NCBI GenBank assembly: GCA_036345935.2
Contig: JADWOT020000007.1
Coordinates: forward strand, 4,502,786-4,566,785
Length of the DNA: 64,000 bases
DNA from: Taenia hydatigena
Lineage: Eukaryota > Platyhelminthes > Cestoda > Cyclophyllidea > Taeniidae
Direction of reading: 5' to 3'
Position numbers and translations under genes: made by a program. Below are positions 12,765-24,349 of this stretch, piece by piece (the first letter of the stretch is position 1; each line of letters begins with the position of its first letter). Below the pieces are notes generated by a model that ran no database searches, was not told where the DNA came from, and saw nothing but the letters and a program-made list of their open reading frames with translations.

Positions 12765-13009
12765 CTCCCTGCACCTGGAACTACTGCTACTACTACCGCC
12801 ACCATTGCCACAGCCGCACTACTGACACTCAGAATCTACTCACCCACCCACATCAAACGCAATACCTTCACGGTCTCTTTTTCCACTGCTGTCAACTACT
12901 TGCGACCACCAAAGCTACATAACATCATGACCAGTGATCTTCTTGCCAAGTCCTTACTAGCATACTTGGTATGGAAGCACGATTTTAGAGTGCTTCGTAT
13001 TTCATCACT

Positions 13010-13530
13010 TTGTCCATGCGTGCAAATTGTACTCAGGCTAACGCAAAACCCTGCTACGACTGCAGTTGAGATCTACGGTTTGTTAAGATAGCGATGTGAC
13101 AAATTGTGAAACTGTGGGCATGTTTGTCGATTCCACCGCATTTGCCTTGCCTTCGTAGAGCTATCGGGATATAGCCTTAAAATCAGCTTTATAAAAATTA
13201 ATTTTACTAACCAGCTTAATAATTATAAAGCGATTTCTGTTTATTACAGCCTGGTTATGCGCTTCGTGCATTTCTCAATTTAAATTGAATGACCCTGGAT
13301 TGTTTCCATATTTGTTTCAAATTAAGCATATTGTAATCGCATGAATAAAGGTCGTCCATTCTCAAATGACACAGAACTGCACTGATTGAGTTGAATTGAA
13401 CAAATAAACGAAAACATGCTGCGAACGGACTGACATTACAATTTAGCTTCGTGATCAACCCATGAAATCGAACTCGCGCCCTTACTTGTACACCTTTCCG
13501 AGGTATAGCTAAAAGCTAGCACGGTGTCTG
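13010..13530 (+). repeat. Repeat G, copy 1
   Basis: It matches 60770-61180 in the same orientation: CGCAAAACCCTGC, ACGA, TTGTTRRGATA, GCATT.CTC.ATTTAAAT, TGCATTTTTCTCAAACTAAGC against TTCAAATTAAGC, GTAATCGCA. The match is patchy but collinear over about 450 bases. Confidence 0.5.
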
Positions 13531-14052
13531 CTCATTGCATGAGTTTATTTGGCGCCGAGACAAACCGTGCACAATAGCAAGCATCGTTACTAAATATGAG
13601 ATGACTACGGAGGGTGTTTTTCCAAATGACTTGCGTAGACAACGCACACTCTGGCGCGGCGAAACCGCATTTTGTTCTCGGATCAGCATATATCACATTC
13701 CGAATCAGGTACCGCCACACAGCTTGCATAAAATGTAGGACACAGTACTCAATGGTCTTGCCATCGAGGAACCTCCGGCCTAAGCCATCACAACTTGTCG
13801 GTGACGTATGAAATGCGTTAAGAGTCCACGGTGCCGACCACAGAATTTCCATGCAAAGGAAAGAGGAAGGAACTCACGAGCAAGAGATTTCGCAGGCACT
13901 CTTATTAACTGGAGAGAAAGGGGCTAAAGAGTGGTACTAAGCTGGTAGACATTCGAGAACCGGTGCCGCGACCTCAATTCTGTCTTCACGGATCGAATCA
14001 ATCTACCACCCCTCAGTGCTTTGGCGGACTGGTAATTAAAACGCGCAATCAC

Positions 14053-14058
14053 TTTATT
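14053..14058 (-). promoter_or_regulatory. Candidate poly(A) signal of the four-exon gene
   Basis: A perfect AATAAA on the minus strand lies about 170 bases past the stop codon at 14229, a normal distance for a metazoan 3' UTR. The hexamer is common by chance, so its value comes from position. Confidence 0.45.
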
Positions 14059-14228
14059 AATAATCAGCTAAACGAATGAGCGGGTCAAATAGATGCAAAA
14101 AAGCAAGGGTACGGATAAACCATTCAATTAATCAGTCAAGCAAAATCAATCAACTAGTTAGTCAAATCATCAAATCACTGCTCGATGAATTGGTTTAAGA
14201 ATTGGGGAATGACTCAGCTAAATTGGGG

Positions 14229-15238
14229 TTAAGTACAGCGATTGCAGCAGTAGCACGAAGAAAAGAGGTAGCGGAGACGCCTCCTCAGTCGTTTGAACCA
14301 CTACAGTGAAAGAAGAGTGAGAGAAGAAGAAAGTGTGTTCTCTTGGGCGGGAAACACATTGACATGGTAAACGGGAGGATGAAGTAAAGAGTGCAAGCTT
14401 ACCGAAGGAAGCAGACGAGCCAGAGGAAGCGGATGCTTGGCTAGGATAAGAGAAGTGCAACAAGTGAGCTATTGGCTCAAGTATTAAGGCAAGCACTGGA
14501 TGGCTGGCTGGCTAGCCTACTTGGTTCTAAGTGCAATGGCACAAGTATTAGAGTCACTCACCAGAGTCGATTAAGTTGCACAGAGTCCTATATTTTCCTT
14601 CTTGCAATCTCCTCACCAAATCCACATCCATTTTTCCTCCACCCTCCTCCTTCTCTTCACCTGGCTCTACCTCAGCCTCGAATTCCACACCCACCTCCTC
14701 CGTCGCTCCCCGCGTCGTCGAGAGTTGGCTCGCCGGCAATGGTGTCACTGTGGTGAGCGATGACGACGCAGGAGAATCTGATTCCATCCGGGAGGGTGGC
14801 AACTGCCACCACTCCGCCTGCTCATCCCCATCCAACCACTGACTCGTCAAAGTCAAGTAGTCGGACAGGTCACATTCCGATTCCTCGTGCCACATCAAAT
14901 CGACCTCGTCGTCATCGCTCAGCGTCTGCTCCTGCGCCTTATTGTCACGGGTGAGGCCTGAGCGAGGGGAGAAATAGGAATGAGTGAATGTGAGCAGAGG
15001 AAGCTGCGTAAAGAATGAAGGCTGTGATGGGAAGGAGGAGGCACTTACTGGTATGCTTGGTGACGTTGGGAGATGCATGAGTGGGAACGGAGCCAGGAGA
15101 GAAGAGGGAGACGAAGGAGGAGGTGAGAAATGAGAGAGATAGTGGACGACCAATTGAGATGGAAGGGGGTGATCTGGTGGGTGGAATGCTTTTCCGTTTT
15201 TCGTTCATACTCTTCCTCATGCTGTTTCGGTTGGCCAT
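14229..15238 (-). CDS. Four-exon gene for an unrecognised ~231-residue protein
   Basis: Coding exons are 15238-15049, 14957-14562, 14440-14403 and 14300-14229, read downward. Introns of 91, 121 and 102 bases start GTAAGT, GTGAGT and GTAAGC and end CTCAG, CCTAG and TGTAG after pyrimidine tracts. Phases join exactly (1, 1, 0) to a TAA at 14231-14229. The start was chosen because the ATG sits in GCCATGG; the frame stays open upstream, so a 5' extension is possible. Exon 1 (63 residues) is basic, then Ser/Pro-rich (MANRNSMRKS, PPTRSPPS). Exon 2 (131) is acidic (LSDDDEVD, WLDGDEQAEWW, EEVGVEFEAEVEPGE) and ends in an RRLQEGKYRTLCNLID segment. Exon 3 adds 13 residues. Exon 4 adds WFKRLRRRLRYLF and a CYCCNRC tail. 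I see no signal peptide and no known domain. The basic-hydrophobic helix followed by clustered cysteines could be a membrane-associated, acylated tail or a metal-binding stub; that is inference. No similar neighbour is present. Confidence 0.82.
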
Positions 15239-15744
15239 GGCGCTTGTGTTTATCAGTGCGTCAATCGAATATCTTGGTGTTAGCAATACAAAGGCGAATT
15301 CGAGCTTTTTTGCAAAATTATAGGAAGTGGGATCGCGATTTTGTCGACAACATTTTTATTTATTGTCTATTCAGGGAAGTCTATTTACTAATCCCTAATT
15401 CCCCAACGCTTGTATTTAACACCTACAAGGGCATAAAATTACTCTAAATTTTGTTCATTGCGCTACTTTGCGCACAACGCATTGAAGGCGTTTCCTGCTT
15501 TGATTTACTCAACTTAAGGCTCCCTATAGCCTTAGGCTATAGGCCCGATGAAAAGTTCAGTGTTCATAACGTGCATCTAGTTCTGCAAGTCATTTACAAC
15601 CTTTGGAAGAGGGGAACCGGGCCTTATTTTCCAAAGGTCCAAGTCCATCATCAATTGGTCTTAACCTTAGTTACCGTTCAACCATTTAATCTAATAGTGT
15701 ACCTATTGATGAAAATATTGCTATTTGGACGAATTTTAGGCTTA
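15239..15744. other. 5' flank of the four-exon gene
   Basis: Upstream of the gene's start (the gene reads leftward). No TATA box at a fixed distance or CpG cluster is evident. An upstream non-coding exon is possible, since the frame before the ATG stays open for about 20 codons. Confidence 0.4.
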
Positions 15745-16262
15745 CAGCTCCATCACTCACCCTGCATCTCACACTCCATTCCACTACCCCCACTCCTCCT
15801 CTCTCACTTTCTCCCTCTCCCTCCTCTTGCACGCGTCCGCACCCCCCACCACACCCTATCAATCGCCTTCTTCCGCCAACGGCCCTCCTTGCTGAATCAC
15901 TAGGCGTGCTCAAGGCATCACACCGCGCCTCTGCACCTACCATCCATCCACCCGTCCACCCACCAGCACCAATTCTCAAGCATTCCATTCACGCAACCTC
16001 CACCGACCTCCCCTCCTCATCATCGTGGCAGGCTCACATGTGAGTGGAAAGAGATGTGCACCGCCCACCAAGCATGGTGGTGGTCAACAATGGCACATAA
16101 TGGAATGGAAGTGAGAGTGCTGCACAACAAATTAGAGTGCTTGAGACGATGCAAGGTGGGTGAGGTGGATCGCTGTGCACTGCAGATGGGTAGGTGGGTA
16201 GGTAAGGGTAAAAGAGAAGAGGCTAGCAGCACCCATTATTCCCGGCCGGTCACCTATGGAAT
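15745..16262 (-). mobile_element. SINE-like element, copy 1 (shortened 5S head)
   Basis: The minus strand begins in a fragment matching the last ~37 bases of 5S rRNA (ATAGGTGACC, GGGAATAATGGGTGCTGC at 16262-16226) and continues through the same body as copies at 44390 and 44985, ending in a GA-rich tail near 15815-15775. Plus-strand open reading through this C-rich block is compositional, not coding. Missing upstream 5S indicates 5' truncation, as is usual for retroposed copies. It forms the left end of the larger repeat B here. Confidence 0.55.
16226..16262 (-). repeat. 5S rRNA 3'-end fragment
   Basis: The minus strand GGTGACCGGCCGGGAATAAT then GGGTGCTGC matches the 3' end of 5S rRNA (normally GGAGACCGCCTGGGAATACC then GGGTGCTG). 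It adjoins the same repeat body as the fuller head at 44861. Confidence 0.55.
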
Positions 16263-19200
16263 CGTTAGCCATCCTTGGCATACCTAGGAATTTTTTCGAA
16301 TTCGAAGGGCTCCTGTATTAGCCTTAAATTCCGTCCCCTTTTTAGTCGAGGTAATTCTTTCGCTTAAAATTTTTCCTTTTCTTTTCACTTTTTCTCCTTA
16401 CTCCAATGTCCTCTGTTTTACGTGTTTTATTTTGTGCCAGAACGCATTTTTTACTCTTTTTTCTCTTAGTATTTATAGATATCTCACACCCTTTACTTTG
16501 TTAATTTTGTATCTGTTTTAAGGATATAAATATTTTGTCCCCAACTGTTTAATCAATTTTTTTCCTTAGTGGCCCTTTCGTCATCTGTGTTGCATTTTTC
16601 TATAAATTTGTTACTTTATTTAATTGATTCTGATATTTTCTTTTGCTTTCTTATTACCATTTTGGTTACCTTTGAATAATTTAATCGAATAGTTTCTGCT
16701 TTTAAAATTATAGCACCTGCCGCCTTGCAGGTTGAATTTTTTACCAGCTGTTAAAGCCTAGTGGTTGATAAGAATGTCTCTTTGTGATGCTGCGCACGAG
16801 AAGCTTTAACATTTTACTGAAGGAGTCTAAATTTGAAATTTGTTTCTTTTATTACATCGTGCTTTGCTCAGGTACTAATGAGCCTAAATCCAGTAGTTGT
16901 TGTGACGAGTTTTTACGGGTTAGTTATTTACTTTGTATGAAGGGATTTGCTGGCTATTATTTAGCCCAATTCTTGACAATTACTCGGCTGCATTTGCATT
17001 ATCCGGATTCTCACGGCATCAGCGCTGCTTATTAAACGCAAGCACAGCTGTGGTACCCGTTTAAAGTCTACTTCACTTCCCTTTTTTCATTGATGAAATG
17101 AAACACGTCTAATGCACCTTAGAAAGACACGATTATACAAATCCAAAGAGAGTTAATAAAGTTTCTCCTAAGGTTGGGGCGTCAAAGCGCGGCATTGACC
17201 TCTTCATTTTGTTGATAAGACTATCAAAGAACGTCGCCTCGCCTAAGAATGCTTCCATTCGTCGCATTTGCTTCAACAGTTACGTAAAGCATTTCTTGAT
17301 TTGAGGGTCACTGGCACAGGTGATGAATGGACGATTTCCTACTTGGATCAATAACTTGTGTGGATCTTGAACAATCGCCTTTTTTCTAAAGCTTCCACTG
17401 CTTTTGCTAGATGTTAAGCAGACTTCGATCAGCATTCATGTGCAGTATACGTTGGCAGCTCCAATTTTTTTTGCTTATTGAAATCCATTTATGCTACTTG
17501 CTAAAATCATTCACTTTCGTAACAAACCATTCTACCGGTTTTTCGCATTCCGTGTAAAAGAGTAATATGCGTGCGTCCATTTACTGTACTTTTACATTAG
17601 TTTAGTCGAATAAGTTCGTGTTTGAGCAGGATTTAGCATGAGTGCATGTGTTTGATAAAAACAATGATCAAGGCATTGTCAAAGTGTTCGTTTGACAATA
17701 TCTCGGAACCACTGTTACCGGATTGAGTATATTAGATGCTGATAGGTAAGGCACGGCAAGCTGTGCAACAACTCGCGTGATATCGCCAGTGAAACCTAAT
17801 TACTGCTCCAAATAAGTTCTCATTTTAAATCAAATGAGCAGTAAAGATACACTTCTCATTAAAATTAGTCAGTTCAATTTTTTGTAAACGGTAGTAAATT
17901 CACCTGCCGGGACATCTTCTAATAACTCTGACACATAATGTGGTCTGTTCAGTTGAGGCGTGAGTGGCATTACGCTATTGCATCGACACTATTGAAACAC
18001 GTTAGCACCACACGTGGCAAATTTTGGGTGCATCTGATTGTTTTTGGTGCGTGTTTGAATGGGCTTTATCTAAACGGTATGTTGTCAATAAAAGATCTGA
18101 AGGCTAGTGTCTGAAGATGATCCAGATCATGTTAACAAATGCATTTTCGAGTAAGCGAGTGCTGAGAGACTCTATGAAGATACTTGCGGCCAAATAGAAG
18201 CGAGAGCATGTAGTTGGCCATAGCTGCAGACGCATCCACAGCAATCAATTTATTCTTCACCTTGCCGGTATTTCACCAAAAGTCGAGTACTTGCTTGGTA
18301 CACCCATTTTTGCTCTTACTACTGCCGCATATGCATCACTGAGCAAGGCTTTACAAATGGGGCGAAGGTAGGGTCAATCGCAACCTCACACAGTGGGTAG
18401 AACCTCAGAAATTTTTTTACAAGCATGCAATTTGTTCGACGCACGTAACGACGACTATGGCCGTTTTAGTGTAAACGCAAATTCCCTCTTGTGCTCTCTC
18501 TAGCTTAACTCATTTCAGTTGTAAAAGAAGACGTTCAAAGCAGACATTGACCCCAAATATCAGCCACTGTACTCAATTGAATCTCAGCATATTTGAACAC
18601 AAAGCCTTTCTGAAGTTAATTAAGTAGAAGCATTGGAAACACTAATACGAATGGAAAAAAAACAGCGCGAGGTGGAGTAAGTAAAATAGTCGCTTAAGGC
18701 ACGTGTGCACCCATTCTACAATTGCTTATGATTATGACAAAAGAATATCACTCATTTGGTTATGACAGTACTGAAACCAATAATCATAAACGTCTACATT
18801 ACAGTGATTAAATGGATGAGAAACCTGGGAAGAGGTCTCGCGCATGCCGCCCTCTCAGTGGATTCGTGTGGGTTGTAGTGCCCAGCAGCTAGTTTCAACT
18901 ATTTAAAGTCTAGCCAAATGTGGCTAAGGAGAAATTCAAGCAAGCATTGAGTTAACTAAATATGATTTGCGTTACATAAACAACTTTTATCGAAACAATC
19001 TTTTATTTAAAGCAAGCTTCCGATTCCGAACAGCGCACCAATTGTCGTTAAAACATTCTTCTTATTTCTTGCAGTGAATTGCTCCCAGATGGCAAATAAA
19101 TGTCTCGGTGGTCAGGTTCATTTCAAATTACCTCTGTTCTCATGATGAACGATTAGTCCCGTGACCTTCTTACGCATAGCAGACCACGTTTAACGGAAGG

Positions 19201-20466
19201 CTGAGTGACTTCACCACCAGCTGACTCACCTGCAAAAAAGCCAATCAAACGACCACTCACCATGCATTTGAGCATATCGTCCACAACGTGCTATTTCCTT
19301 CTTGCTGAACTCATAAAAACGATTTTAATGGATGCAACGTACGCGCGTATTGATGAGTGTAAACACTGCGTTGCCACCATCGCAACAGACGAATCGAGGC
19401 AGCGCTGGCAACCAGGGCATTTGGTTTGCAAAGCCTTCCCCATCGTTTTCCAGTAAGAACAAAACTGGTAGTAAGAAGCAACTAGTTGATCAAATTTTAT
19501 GGAACGCTCCCAGAGCAAGTGTGAGGAAAATCTTCCCTTTACCTCACCTCTCCTGCCTACCCAACCATATCAAATGTCCCACCATAAAAAATGTTCTAGT
19601 CTTCACAGAATTAAACAGTTTCTTTTACTCAACCACCTTCCTCAATTAGCTGCATAATAAGTGGGCCATAAATGCATTACTGCCTTCCCACAATCCAACG
19701 TCTACTGTTTAAAGAACTTCTTGTCACCACTATCAACTAATTTCTCCACAGCAGTCAAAACCCAAGTGAGTAAAAATTAATTCCGCCTGTTCTTCCTCTA
19801 GTCACACATTACCCCTATACACAGCATCTCAGTTAATTTACGCATCTTGTTGTCCCGCCGCCGCCAACGACTCCCACCACTGGTTCTCCCACTCATGCCG
19901 CTACATCGGACCGACAACAACGTCTAACCTGACCGAACCTCACCTAATCCAAGGCATAGGTGCACTTCACTTCTATTTAAGCTAGTATTCACTAAATCCA
20001 CCTCAGTGGAACAGAGCATCACTGATACCGTTCGTGATAAAACATCAAATGCAAAATTTCCTGCTGCTCTACGCTCCTTCACTCGTTCAGGCAGTAACTC
20101 ACCAACTCATCTACTCGGGGACATACCAACAATCTGTCGATTCTATCCTCAGACTTCTGTCTATCTACCTGGTAGCTAATGGACCATTAGCTTCTGCACT
20201 TATGCACAAATTTTTTTCTGCAACCTTATTATTTGCAGTTAATTTATTTATGGATGATGAATTAACTATTCTCTATCACAGTGTTCTATTGACATGTATT
20301 TTATTAATAACCACTCATATGTTAGTAGTAGTATTTTTGCATTTTACTGGTATGTGGTTGTGAGCATTTGCACTTTCCTTTGTTTTTCCATATTTATTTT
20401 TGCCCTTATATTTGTGCACAGATTAACTTTGGCAAAAATCGTGTTGGTAATTGAAATATTGATGGA

Positions 20467-20546
20467 GCGTGTAAGATAGATGATTATAGCTAGGATGCTT
20501 CAGTCCCATAACCTTAAGGTTGCGAGTTTAAGTCTCGCCCCGCGCA
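20467..20546 (+). pseudogene. tRNA-Met (elongator) -like pseudogene
   Basis: The 3' two thirds follow an elongator tRNA-Met: TCAGT-CCCATAA-CCTTA with CAT in the anticodon place (20507-20509), then AAGGTT and a perfect T arm GCGAG-TTTAAGT-CTCGC. The 5' third does not fold: the acceptor pairs only partly and the D arm is altered. U33 is C and the T loop lacks TTC. It begins exactly where repeat B ends (20468), so it may be part of that element or an insertion target. Confidence 0.5.
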
Positions 20547-20679
20547 GCACCTTTTCCTCGGTTATGCCATTGGCAGCTGATGACGAACGGTAATAAAACA
20601 ACTGACACCGTGTCCACCCGCGCATTTTGATGCGCATTGGTGCAACTCGGACAAGAACTGGCATATTGGTGGTTTAAAC

Positions 20680-20752
20680 ATGGTGCTCGCGGCGAAACTC
20701 GTGCCCAATCTTTTACTCAGGGAGATATGCCTTATCCATTAAACCACGGGGC
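20680..20752 (-). pseudogene. tRNA-Arg-like pseudogene
   Basis: The minus strand begins GCCCCGTGG and then TTTAATGGATAAGGC, which matches the acceptor and D arm of arginine tRNAs. The formal anticodon position reads CCT. The anticodon stem and T arm no longer pair. It faces the Met-like sequence 130 bases to its left, giving a convergent pair of tRNA-like ends. Confidence 0.42.
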
Positions 20753-21780
20753 TGGGTAGGGCGCTTTCCATGGCACATTGCTTAATTCACTTACCAGGAA
20801 TGTATACTATCGCATGTGCTCGTTTTTTCTGATTCTTTATTCTGCCATTCCATAATTTTATTCATCCAAGCAGTGCTGCCTAATAACTTTCGACTCATTT
20901 CATAGCACTTCTCACCGTTCCTATATGTCCTACTAATTTTACCTTACTCATCACAATATTTATTATCCATTTGATGCTCCGAATGCCCTTCACTTCTTAA
21001 CATGTCCTCTGCTTTCTTCACATTTCTTGACAGTGCTCACACTTTGTTCTCATTCATCACAACATTTTAGAGATACTTTGATTTCTTTTTTTCTTTTTGT
21101 GGATCTTTCTCAATTTTTCTTGACAATCTCGTAAATGCAGCAAGACTGAGTGATCGCAGCAATTTTGCCTTCCAGGTGAGCTAAATCGTTCAAAAGCCTA
21201 TTCATACCACTGACAGCAGGTTATTGCTGTAAAATTCCGATAAACTTCAACCGCGGTAGTTAGGCATGATATTATGCTGTTCGCGAACTATTATAATTAA
21301 ATAGGTTATGCGATGTTGCGAAAAGCGTCCATCGCTTAGCGTAAAATCGAAGTCGCTCCTTCTCTACAGCAGAAGTCGCATGATGCTTTTCTCCAAAGAG
21401 ACGCAACTCATTTTCCCAGGAGGATTTGTTAAAAGCGGAAGCCCATGAATGGTCTATCGCGTGCCTAGATGGGTGAATTTGGCTTTTGCTGCTGCCGTAT
21501 TTTTGAGTAATTAGAGGGATGAAATCTACATGGCGTGCTGTGCCAGAGCACTCATCCGTGCGTTGCCAAGACAACTTATAACAAATAAGTTCTGAGGTGG
21601 GATACTGTTTGCAGTAATTTAGAGCTCAGTAGACGTTGCCTAACGGACTTGGAAGGCAAAGTAATTAACTTGGTAGCAGGGCTGGTCTTTTTGTTTAAAT
21701 CAACAGAAGCCAAAGGGAGAATAGAAAAACGATTGCGTTTTACTATCACTATCAATTTGATTAAAAGAGCCCTGATACGT

Positions 21781-21798
21781 ATATACATATATATATAT
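21781..21798. repeat. (TA)n microsatellite
   Basis: ATATACATATATATATAT, an 18-base imperfect TA run between unrelated sequences. Confidence 0.7.
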
Positions 21799-23507
21799 GC
21801 TAGGTCTGCAACAGCGGAAACAACAAATCTCGTACTTAAATTCAAGATTGCGGATGAGGCAGCTTAAACACCTGCTGCTGGCTCGGGTAATGAAAGGCGC
21901 AGGACTTTGTCATGCCTAAATGGTCTTATCCATCGACTATCGTGGGCGGTCGCAGCATCAGCGGCAGCTAAAGCCAAACGCACCTACCAACCTGCCTACC
22001 TGGCCTCATCGAGGGCTCCAATTCGAACGCCCGTTTCTAGTGGATATGAACTGCAAGCCTTAATGACAGAGTCATTAAGCATCTGACATCATCACTCTAC
22101 CCGTGAACCCAACGTTAAACTTCTCAGTTGTGTGCGTATACATGGATGCATTTTCATCCCAATGAGAAGATGAAACTACTCATAAAACAAAGACCAAAGC
22201 ATCAGCAATCAGGAAGCTTACAACGTGGCTTAGGTATGCAGTGATGCTGCTACCAAAGCAGATTCGTCATTTTTTGACCATTGGATACAAAATGTCTTAT
22301 GATGGAGAGATGCTGATATCGCAAGAAGACAACGATTTCGTTAGTCAAATGACGAGTAAAAGTTAACAAAAACCGTTAAAATGCAACGATAATGATCAAC
22401 TGAGAACTGTGAAGCAGCACATGTGCCTTCACTTCGGAAACACAAACGCAGAAGTCCAAATATTCCATTTATGGCAGCCAGCCTCGTCTAGCCAAAAGAT
22501 GAGCGGCTAGCAAATTCACGCATCACAGGTTTAAATCTTGCACTTCTCCCTGGTACAAAGTTCTCACACTTATTTCTGCATTCTTGCTATACCACCCGCG
22601 GTAATGGGGTCACATCCTAAAGTAATTGAACAAAGAGAGCCTACGTTACAGTAAGCACCTGCAATGGAAGACGATGGTGACAACGGGTACGGCCGTGAAT
22701 AGACGAGGGGATATGTAGTATCCATTCTCCTAGAATGTGCTTTGTAGGCGGGAGGTGAAGGAACAATTTGCATTTGGTTCTAAAGGAGTGGTTTGATTCT
22801 CCTGACGTAGGCACTCCTGCCTCCCAACTTTTGTTAATGCGCTACCTACTGCCTCTTTCGTCCAATATAATAAGAATGTCTAAGAGCATTCAACTTTCCC
22901 ATAACAAAGCTAGTATGAGGAAAGAGAAGGATAATAAAGAAGTCCTTGCAAAGGCCTTTTGTTATTTATTTCACATTAATTCTTTCCGCCATAACGCAAA
23001 CACGCTCTGTTTATTCGCTCTTTAAAAAAGACCCCACACCTAACCATTATTTTGACACGAACCTTGCCACCAAATGAGCAATGCATTCTCTCGTACTCGT
23101 CAGCCTTTCAAAAAGTGAACGCATAAGCTCATTTTTAGGCGATGGGCGTGATATTTGAGCAGCAGCCCAAGTGAAAGGCAGCGAACTTAGTTGCTAATGT
23201 GTAAGGGGTGATTCGTTCCGTCTCCATGTCAACTGTTTTCTACCTCTTTCCTTCACTTGAACGATAATCCGTGTCGTGTTGAGCGCCACGCACATATCGT
23301 CATTTATATCGTGCCTTTCGTTCCATCCATTTTATTGTTGTTATCTGCCTCTGTATATTTCCCAGATAAGAACCAACCCTTACATACTCAGGGCCCTTCA
23401 CTTGATATGCTGCGCTCTTTGCCCTCACTAATGATTCTCTCGCTCGTTTTAGGCAGTGAGATAAGCAGCCGATTGACTTTACCGCTTTTGGTACGAATAT
23501 GCCGATG

Positions 23508-23523
23508 CACACACACACACACA
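23508..23523. repeat. (CA)n microsatellite
   Basis: Eight CA units in a row (CACACACACACACACA). Confidence 0.8.
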
Positions 23524-24277
23524 TGTAAACGCAGTCTGAATGCAGCACAGCGCCTATCCACTGAATGCGACACCCATATGTTTATGAGCAAGCAACATTA
23601 TTAGGAGAAAGCAGAATAAAACGCAAGATATCATGTACCAAGCTGACTAAGTCCTTTATTTATAACAGGTATGCTAGCCCATTTCGGACAAAGCCGGCCC
23701 CATTTAGATAAGATTGGTGTGTTAATGCCATCGTCGGGGAGTCAAAAGTGTTAGCGAACATACCAAATATTCCTTCCCTGTTATTAGACACCTCATGTGA
23801 TATCTACGTGCATGCTGTTACAGAGTCTAGCGTCCTGCTGCCTGTGCGTGCAACAGATTTTTGAGCATTTGGTGACTATGAGTTGACCCCGCATCACTTA
23901 GACGAAATTAAGAAATTTCTCACTGCTGCATCATCACAGAGACAGCTTAGCATAGTTCCACATCACTTCATTTCCCACCAATCTGCTCTGTTCCAGCGCC
24001 TTGCAGTATGCTCTGCCGTGTTGTGCTGAACCACATCACAGTGCCACGTGCTCACACCCACATCCATCTCCACCTTCTCTCCCATTCCTCAGCATTCACA
24101 CCTATCTCTACTCCTGCTACTTCACTGCTTACGCGTCGACCAGTCACTTAGTAATCGTTCAATCACCCACACACTCCTCGACTTTATGTGACTATTGAAG
24201 CTCGCGTCAGTGACTTGTTAGGCTGCTTGTGTCAACTTGGTGGGGGGATAAATTGAATTGAAATATCAGGCGGCGTG

Positions 24278-24349
24278 AGTAGAGTGGCGCTGTGGAAGCG
24301 TGCTGGGCCCATAACCCAGAGGTCCATGGATCGAAACCACGCTCTGCTA
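24278..24349 (+). tRNA. Initiator tRNA-Met (CAT), functional status unsure
   Basis: A 72-base match to the eukaryotic initiator tRNA along its whole length. The acceptor stem AGTAGAG/CTCTGCT pairs with one U-G wobble and is followed by discriminator A. The anticodon arm has the initiator signature of three G-C pairs (GGG/CCC) around a CAT anticodon. The T loop reads ATCGAAA, with the A54 typical of eukaryotic initiators in place of T54. Oddities: the conserved A14 of the D loop is T, one T-stem pair (50-64) is A-C, and no run of four T lies within about 50 bases downstream, where RNA polymerase III would normally stop. It is either a diverged working gene or a young pseudogene. The upstream 300 bases are C/T-rich and show no other gene. 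Confidence 0.75.

Larger units (their letters stand above)
11182..14052. other. Flank of tRNA-like sequences and repeat G, no gene
   Basis: Outside the entries at 12690 and 13010 this stretch holds CCACC/CTACTA-rich DNA (11190-11300, 12780-12870) beside the tRNA-like sequences. The end of G near 13470-13510 has a weak T-arm-like TTCGATTTC on the minus strand. Confidence 0.4.
15745..20468 (+). repeat. Long repeat B, copy 1
   Basis: Segments in order: a, the SINE-like block (15745-16262); b, a T-rich block (16290-17050); c (17080-18800), low in open frames; an unmatched stretch (18800-19200); and e (19200-20468). Segments a, b, c and e recur in the same order and orientation at 44390-50479, and the right part of e recurs inverted at 59005-59775. 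Conserved stretches include ACCACTCACCATGCATTTGA (19250) and AGGCACGTGTGCACCCATTC (18696). No transposase or reverse transcriptase is visible, so it is a non-autonomous element or a segmental duplication. Confidence 0.65.
20753..24277. other. No gene recognised
   Basis: It holds the two microsatellites and a C/T-rich patch before the initiator tRNA (24000-24190). A 100-codon minus-strand frame at 21272-21574 and a 67-codon one at 22570-22773 have protein-like composition but no splice sites or known motif. Confidence 0.45.

Noticed and set aside
13470..13512. tRNA-like T arm at the end of repeat G
   Set aside because: Only a TTCGA core and a short stem; no anticodon or acceptor arm, and the second G copy lacks it.
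15687..15990. Overlapping open frames on both strands in a C-rich block
   Set aside because: They follow from the CCACC/CTCC composition of the SINE-like element; the other copies do not keep the frames.
20034..20363. 109-codon hydrophobic frame in segment e
   Set aside because: Similar short frames occur in the inverted copy, but each is broken elsewhere and the T-rich DNA explains the hydrophobic residues.
24000..24190. C/T-rich stretch as another copy of the SINE-like body
   Set aside because: Shares CACCC/CATCC words only; no collinear landmarks or GA tail.
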